Source of the DNA: Agromyces agglutinans
GTDB lineage: Bacteria; Actinomycetota; Actinomycetes; Actinomycetales; Microbacteriaceae
DNA length: 64,000 nt
Assembly (NCBI RefSeq): GCF_009647605.1
Contig: NZ_WJIF01000012.1
Span: 1-64,000, forward strand
Direction: 5' to 3'
Both the position numbers and the translations under genes were made by a program. Shown here in pieces: positions 60,014-64,000 of this stretch. The notes below the pieces were generated by a model. It had not been told where the DNA came from and did no database searches. It worked only from the letters and a program-made list of their open reading frames with translations. Position 1 is the first letter of the stretch. Each line of letters opens with the position of its first letter.

Positions 60014-61188
60014 GCCTTGACCTTCTTCTTCGGCTTGGGGTTCCGCTTGATCTTCACGGCCCGGCCCGACGCGGCGACCTCGCTCACGACGTTGCCGGCC
60101 GAGACCTCGTTGCGCCGCGACGCGAGGAAGATGCCGACGATCACGACGACGCCGACGACGGCGTCGATGATCACGCCGATCACGCCGAGGTGCGCGACGA
60201 GCGCCGCGAGCGCCCCGACCGCGCCCGCGGCCGGCAGCGTGAGCAGCCAGCCGATGCCGATCCGGCCGGCCGTGCGCCACCGCACCTTCGAGCCGCGCCG
60301 GCCGAGGCCCGAGCCGATGACCGATCCCGACGCGACCTGCGTGGTCGAGAGGGCGAAGCCGAGGTGGCTCGAGGCGAGGATCGTGGCCGCCGTCGAGGTC
60401 TCGGCCGCGAAGCCCTGGGCGGGCTTCACGTCGGTCAGGCCGGTGCCGAGCGTCTTGATGATGCGCCAGCCGCCCATGTAGGTGCCGAGCGCGATCGCGA
60501 CGGCGCAGACCACGACGACCCAGAACTCGGGACCGCTGCCCGCGGGCTGCAACCCGACCGAGATCAGCGTGAGCGTGATGACGCCCATGGTCTTCTGCGC
60601 GTCGTTCGTGCCGTGCGCGAGCGCGACCAGCGAACTCGAGAAGATCTGCGCGTGCCGGAACCCGTCGCGGCCGTCGGGCTTGCCGTCGTAGCGGCGCGTG
60701 ATCGCGTAGGCGAGTTTGGTGGCCGTGTAGGCGACGAGGCCCGCGGTCAGCGGGGCGAGGATCGCGGGCAGCACGACCTTCGACAACACGACGCTGAAGT
60801 CGATCGCCTGCAGCCCGAATCCGACGAGGGCCGCTCCGATCAGGCCGCCGAAGAGCGCGTGACTGGACGAGGACGGCAGGCCGAAGAGCCAGGTGACCAT
60901 GTTCCACACGATCGCGCCGATGAGGCCCGCGAAGATCAACTCGGGCGTGATCAGCACGCCGTCGTCGCCCTCCTTGATGATGCCGCCGGAGATCGTCTTC
61001 GCGACCTCGGTCGACAGGAACGCGCCGACGAGGTTCAGCACCGCGGCGAGCGCCACCGCGACCTTCGGGCGCAGCGCGCCGGTGGCGATCGGCGTCGCCA
61101 TCGCGTTCGCGGTGTCGTGGAAACCGTTCGTGAAGTCGAAGAAGAGCGCCAGTGCGATGACCAGCACGACGATGAGGGTGAGATCCAC
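60010..61188 (-). CDS. PiT-family inorganic phosphate transporter
   Basis: This 392-residue membrane protein has the duplicated PiT signatures: DFTNGFHDTANAMATPIATG near the N-terminus and SSLVALAHGTNDAQKTMGVITL later, plus WLFGLPSSSSHALFGGLIG. It imports phosphate with protons or metal-phosphate. I chose the GTG giving (M)DLTLIVVLVIALALF, which is the N-terminus of relatives; a GTG 27 bp earlier is also open. Arg/Lys-rich tail at the C-terminus. Confidence 0.92.
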   Translation of the reverse strand: MDLTLIVVLVIALALFFDFTNGFHDTANAMATPIATGALRPKVAVALAAVLNLVGAFLSTEVAKTISGGIIKEGDDGVLITPELIFAGLIGAIVWNMVTWLFGLPSSSSHALFGGLIGAALVGFGLQAIDFSVVLSKVVLPAILAPLTAGLVAYTATKLAYAITRRYDGKPDGRDGFRHAQIFSSSLVALAHGTNDAQKTMGVITLTLISVGLQPAGSGPEFWVVVVCAVAIALGTYMGGWRIIKTLGTGLTDVKPAQGFAAETSTAATILASSHLGFALSTTQVASGSVIGSGLGRRGSKVRWRTAGRIGIGWLLTLPAAGAVGALAALVAHLGVIGVIIDAVVGVVVIVGIFLASRRNEVSAGNVVSEVAASGRAVKIKRNPKPKKKVKA

Positions 61189-61291
61189 CGGCGTCTTTCT
61201 CTGGGTTGAGTTCACCGGATGTTCATGCGGTGAGTGTTGCGGAATCGCTGCGGCCCGTAGCCTCGTCGATCTTACGTGAGGTCAGGCGCGG

Positions 61292-61789
61292 TCATCCACC
61301 ACGGGATTCGCCCACCACCGTCGCGAGGTCGGCGCCGAATGCGAACGTGCGCGAGACGGAGCCGCCGGCGAGGACGCCGGGCAGCCAGCGTCTCGCGTCG
61401 TCCCACATCTGGTCGAGCGGCACCTCGTCGACCGGATGCCACTCGGGATCGAGTTCGTCGCTCGGCACCGGTTCGCCGCGCCAGGTCCGGCACACGAAGA
61501 CCGACGACTGCTGCGTCCAGGCCTCCCGGTGCGGGAACAGGTACGTGATCACGCCACGCGCCTCGAGATCGGATGCCTCGATCTCGAGGCCCGACTCCTC
61601 CCGGACCTCGCGAACGACGGCCTCGACCGCGGACTCCCCGGGTTCGAGCTTCCCGCCGGGGGCGACGAAGTAGCCTGCGCCGAGGCCGTGCTTCTTGCGG
61701 CCGAGCAGCACCTCGACGCGTCCGTCGCGCTCGCGAAGCAGGTAGCAGACGCAGACCTGCGGCAGGGCGGGCGGCGTGGGAAGCGGCAT
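61292..61789 (-). CDS. Nudix hydrolase (MTH1/8-oxo-dGTPase-like)
   Basis: This 165-residue protein has a full Nudix box: GGKLEPGESAVEAVVREVREESG (in part; the G, E, R, E, E and G residues match GX5EX7REUXEEXGU). Upstream are CVCYLLRERDGRVEVLLGRKKHGLGAGYF and afterwards WHPVDEVPLDQMWDD, as in human MTH1-like enzymes that sanitise oxidised nucleotides. It is 26 bp downstream of pfkA on the same strand. Confidence 0.9.
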   Translation of the reverse strand: MPLPTPPALPQVCVCYLLRERDGRVEVLLGRKKHGLGAGYFVAPGGKLEPGESAVEAVVREVREESGLEIEASDLEARGVITYLFPHREAWTQQSSVFVCRTWRGEPVPSDELDPEWHPVDEVPLDQMWDDARRWLPGVLAGGSVSRTFAFGADLATVVGESRGG

Positions 61790-61815
61790 CCGATCGACCG
61801 GCGATTCGACGGGGT

Positions 61816-62847
61816 TCAGCCGAACAGGATCTTCGCCTCGTCGTACCGTGACTGCGGCACGCGGTTCAGGCTGTGCACGGCGTCGGCGATCGCGACGGTC
61901 TGGATGTCGGTGCCGCGCAGCGTGACCATCGAGCCCCACGCGCGCTCGTACACCGCGTCGACGACGGCCATGCCGAGCCGCGTCGCGAGCACCCGGTCGT
62001 ATGCGGTGGGCTCGCCACCGCGCTGGATGTGCCCCAACACGGTCGCGCGCGACTCGATGCCCGTGCGCGCCTCGATCATGGGCGCCAGCACATCGGCGAT
62101 GCCGCCGAGGCGGGGGCGGTTGAAGGCGTCGAGGCCCTTGTGCGAGTGCGCCTCGTCCATGTCGGGCAGCGTGAAGCCCTCGGCGACGACGACGAGCGGC
62201 GCGCGGCCCCGCGAACGCACCGACTCGACCCACTCGCAGATCTGCTCGATCGACTGCGGCTGCTCGGGGATCAGGATCGCGTGGGCGCCGCCGGCCATGC
62301 CCGAGTGCAGGGCGATCCACCCGACGTGGCGGCCCATGACCTCGAGCACCATGCAGCGGCCGTGCGAGTCGGCGGTCGTGCGGAGCCGGTCGATGGCCTC
62401 GGTCGCGATCTGCACCGCGGTGTCGAAGCCGAAGGAGTAGTCGGTGGCCGCGAGGTCGTTGTCGATCGTCTTCGGCACGCCGACGACGTTGATGCCGCCC
62501 TCGTCGTGGAGCCGGCGGGCCGCCGTGAGCGTGCCCTCGCCGCCGATCGCGACGATCGCGTCGATGCCCTCGGCGTCGAGCATGCGCTGGATGTTCTCGG
62601 GCCCGCCGCCCTCGCCCTCGAACGGGTTGGTGCGGCTCGAGCCGAGGATCGTGCCACCGGTCTTCGCGAGGCCGCGCACGTCGTGGCGCGTGATCGGCAC
62701 GATGTCGCGCTCGACGACGCCCCGCCAGCCGTTGCGGAACCCGACGAATTCGGTGTCGTGCGTGATGACGCCGTTCAGCACGGCGCCGCGGATGACGGCG
62801 TTGAGGCCGGGGCAGTCGCCGCCGCTCGTGAGAATGCCGATCTTCAT
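61816..62847 (-). CDS. pfkA: 6-phosphofructokinase
   Basis: This 343-residue protein has MKIGILTSGGDCPGLNAVIRG, IVAIGGEGTLTAARRL (nucleotide loop), PKTIDNDLAATDYSFGFDTA with the catalytic Asp, VMGRHVGWIALHSGMAGGAH and GHIQRGGEPTAYDR. It phosphorylates fructose 6-phosphate in glycolysis. GGEGT instead of the GGDGS of the classical ATP enzyme is common in the actinobacterial long-form group; ATP use is likely but a PPi-dependent enzyme cannot be excluded from this alone. Confidence 0.95.
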   Translation of the reverse strand: MKIGILTSGGDCPGLNAVIRGAVLNGVITHDTEFVGFRNGWRGVVERDIVPITRHDVRGLAKTGGTILGSSRTNPFEGEGGGPENIQRMLDAEGIDAIVAIGGEGTLTAARRLHDEGGINVVGVPKTIDNDLAATDYSFGFDTAVQIATEAIDRLRTTADSHGRCMVLEVMGRHVGWIALHSGMAGGAHAILIPEQPQSIEQICEWVESVRSRGRAPLVVVAEGFTLPDMDEAHSHKGLDAFNRPRLGGIADVLAPMIEARTGIESRATVLGHIQRGGEPTAYDRVLATRLGMAVVDAVYERAWGSMVTLRGTDIQTVAIADAVHSLNRVPQSRYDEAKILFG

Positions 62848-62954
62848 GCCTGGTGTAGCTCCTCGGGTGTGGGGACACGATCGCCTGGGCCGCATCCTCG
62901 AGGCCGGACGAGCGGCAGTCTAGCTGGACTCGGTCGGCCGGCGCGTCGTGCGGG

Positions 62955-64000
62955 CTACAGCGCTCCGTCGAGCGCCGACCGCAGCAGGTGCACCAGCGCA
63001 TCGAGCTGCACGGAGTCGGCGGAGCCCGGTTCGACGTCGCTGCCGTCGAGCGCGCGAGCCGCGAGCCCCTGTTTCGCGTCGATGAGCTCGGCGATGCGCG
63101 CGTCGATGGTGTGGGCCGCGATGATGCGCCATGCCGTGACCGGCTCGTCCTGACCGATGCGGTGCACGCGGTCGATCGCCTGGGTCTGCTCGGCGCTCGT
63201 CCAGCTCAGCTCGGCGAGCACGACGTTCGACGCCGCCTGGAGGTTCACGCCGACGCCCGCGGCGGTGAGCGAGCAGACGGCGACGTGCACGTCGGGGTCG
63301 GTGTTGAACGCGTCGATCGCGGCCTGGCGCGCGAGGGCGGTCTGGTCGCCGCGCAGCGACACGGACTTCAGCTCGCGCGACGCGAACGCCGCCTCCGCCT
63401 GGTCCATGACGTCGATGTGCTTGGCGAAGAAGACGACCTTGCCGGCCGAGCGCGCGAGCTGCGCGGCGTAGTCGGCCGCGAGGCCGGCCTTCGCCTGGCC
63501 GATGCGGCGCACCATGGTGAAGACGTTCTCGCCCGACTTCGCGGACTTGGACTCCTCGAGCTCGGCGTGCGCGACCGCGCGGATGTACTGCTCGCGCAGG
63601 TCCTCGTCGAGGTCGCCCACGCGAAGGCCGCGCGCTTCGACGAGTGCGCGGAATCGGCTGGAGAGCCGGGCGCCGAGCTCGCGCTCCGCCGCCCGAACGG
63701 AGCGGCCGAGGTCGTCGTCGAGCTCGACCGGCAGGTCGGCGATGCGCTTGGCGGGCAGGTCGGCCGCGACGTCGACCTTGCGGCGGCGCACGATGCCGAG
63801 GTCGATGACCGTCTGGCGAGCCTCGGCGTAGAAGCCGTGGTCGGCAGGCGTGAGCCCGGTCTCCTCGAGCCGGGCGAGCAGCTCGGGCGACGGCCTGTCG
63901 CCGTCGATCCAGCCGAGGAACTGCCAGATCGCCCGGAAGTCGTCGACGTCGTTGATCAGCGGCGTGCCGGTGAGGGCGAGCAGCAGGGGGTCTCCGCCGG
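62955..64000 (-). CDS. SNF2-family helicase, C-terminal part
   Basis: About 348 residues of a SNF2/Rad54-like DNA translocase lie at the right edge; the N-terminal nucleotide-binding lobe is outside the window. Visible are motif III LTGTPLINDVDDFRAIW near the edge, the second RecA lobe with GKVVFFAKHIDVMDQAE, AAIDAFNTDPDVHVAVCSLTAAGVGVNL and motif VI AIDRVHRIGQDEPV. Such proteins move on double-stranded DNA to remodel protein-DNA complexes. No fused domain follows the helicase core. Confidence 0.9.
   Translation of the reverse strand, partial: GGDPLLLALTGTPLINDVDDFRAIWQFLGWIDGDRPSPELLARLEETGLTPADHGFYAEARQTVIDLGIVRRRKVDVAADLPAKRIADLPVELDDDLGRSVRAAERELGARLSSRFRALVEARGLRVGDLDEDLREQYIRAVAHAELEESKSAKSGENVFTMVRRIGQAKAGLAADYAAQLARSAGKVVFFAKHIDVMDQAEAAFASRELKSVSLRGDQTALARQAAIDAFNTDPDVHVAVCSLTAAGVGVNLQAASNVVLAELSWTSAEQTQAIDRVHRIGQDEPVTAWRIIAAHTIDARIAELIDAKQGLAARALDGSDVEPGSADSVQLDALVHLLRSALDGAL

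Overview
The window is a dense, high-GC (roughly 70 % or more by eye) actinobacterial chromosome segment. Gene content, very short intergenic gaps, GTG and TTG starts, many apparent leaderless promoters, and preference for the GCATCC/GGATGC word point to the family Microbacteriaceae (an Agromyces- or Microbacterium-like organism). The genus is an inference. No tRNA, rRNA, CRISPR, prophage or insertion sequence was found; this is core plus metabolic chromosome, not a genomic island.

Layout. (1) 1-8.9 kb is branched-chain amino-acid catabolism: methylcrotonyl-CoA carboxylase subunits under a divergent TetR regulator, then an E1alpha-E1beta-E2 branched-chain 2-oxoacid dehydrogenase operon under a divergent Lrp/AsnC regulator, with a small GNAT protein and a pterin carbinolamine dehydratase between them. 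(2) 8.9-16 kb: an ArsR-type regulator behind a striking nested dyad, pnp with a structured leader, DUF5302, dodecin, a glycosyltransferase-SGNH hydrolase fusion and DedA. (3) 16-26 kb: flavin-dependent (LLM) oxidoreductases with an FMN reductase partner, a secreted M28 aminopeptidase, GT2, alpha/beta hydrolase, thioredoxin, EamA exporter, CGNR regulator and a secreted HNH nuclease. (4) 26-33 kb: uracil-DNA glycosylase, a 999-residue membrane protein with two DUF2207-like halves, rpsO, DUF488, a peptidoglycan-binding protein and a frameshifted DUF222-HNH gene. (5) 33-43 kb is rich in proteases and membrane proteins: two CPBP-type proteins, HAD hydrolase, a protealysin-like M4 protease with a downstream emfourin-type inhibitor, YhhN, FKBP, PrsW and a GlcD-like FAD oxidase. 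(6) 43-56 kb: Ada/AlkA DNA repair, then a complete-looking non-phosphorylative L-fucose pathway: GntR regulator, ribose-type ABC importer, FucU mutarotase, fuconolactonase, aldo/keto reductase, L-fuconate dehydratase, and, divergently, an FAH-fold hydrolase and an SDR. (7) 56-64 kb: aspartate ammonia-lyase, DUF4190, NCS2 purine permease, PiT phosphate transporter, Nudix hydrolase, phosphofructokinase and the C-terminal half of a SNF2 helicase that leaves the window.

The best-supported new observations are a 15-bp palindrome (AGACATCGGATGTCT and two variants) in front of the three main L-fucose transcription units; a 46-bp dyad with two nested inverted repeats overlapping a leaderless promoter at 8.9 kb; the M4 protease/membrane protein/emfourin trio; the glycosyltransferase-SGNH fusion; and a tendency to short tandem repeats (periods 5, 9, 15 and 18 bp) both between genes and in protein linkers.
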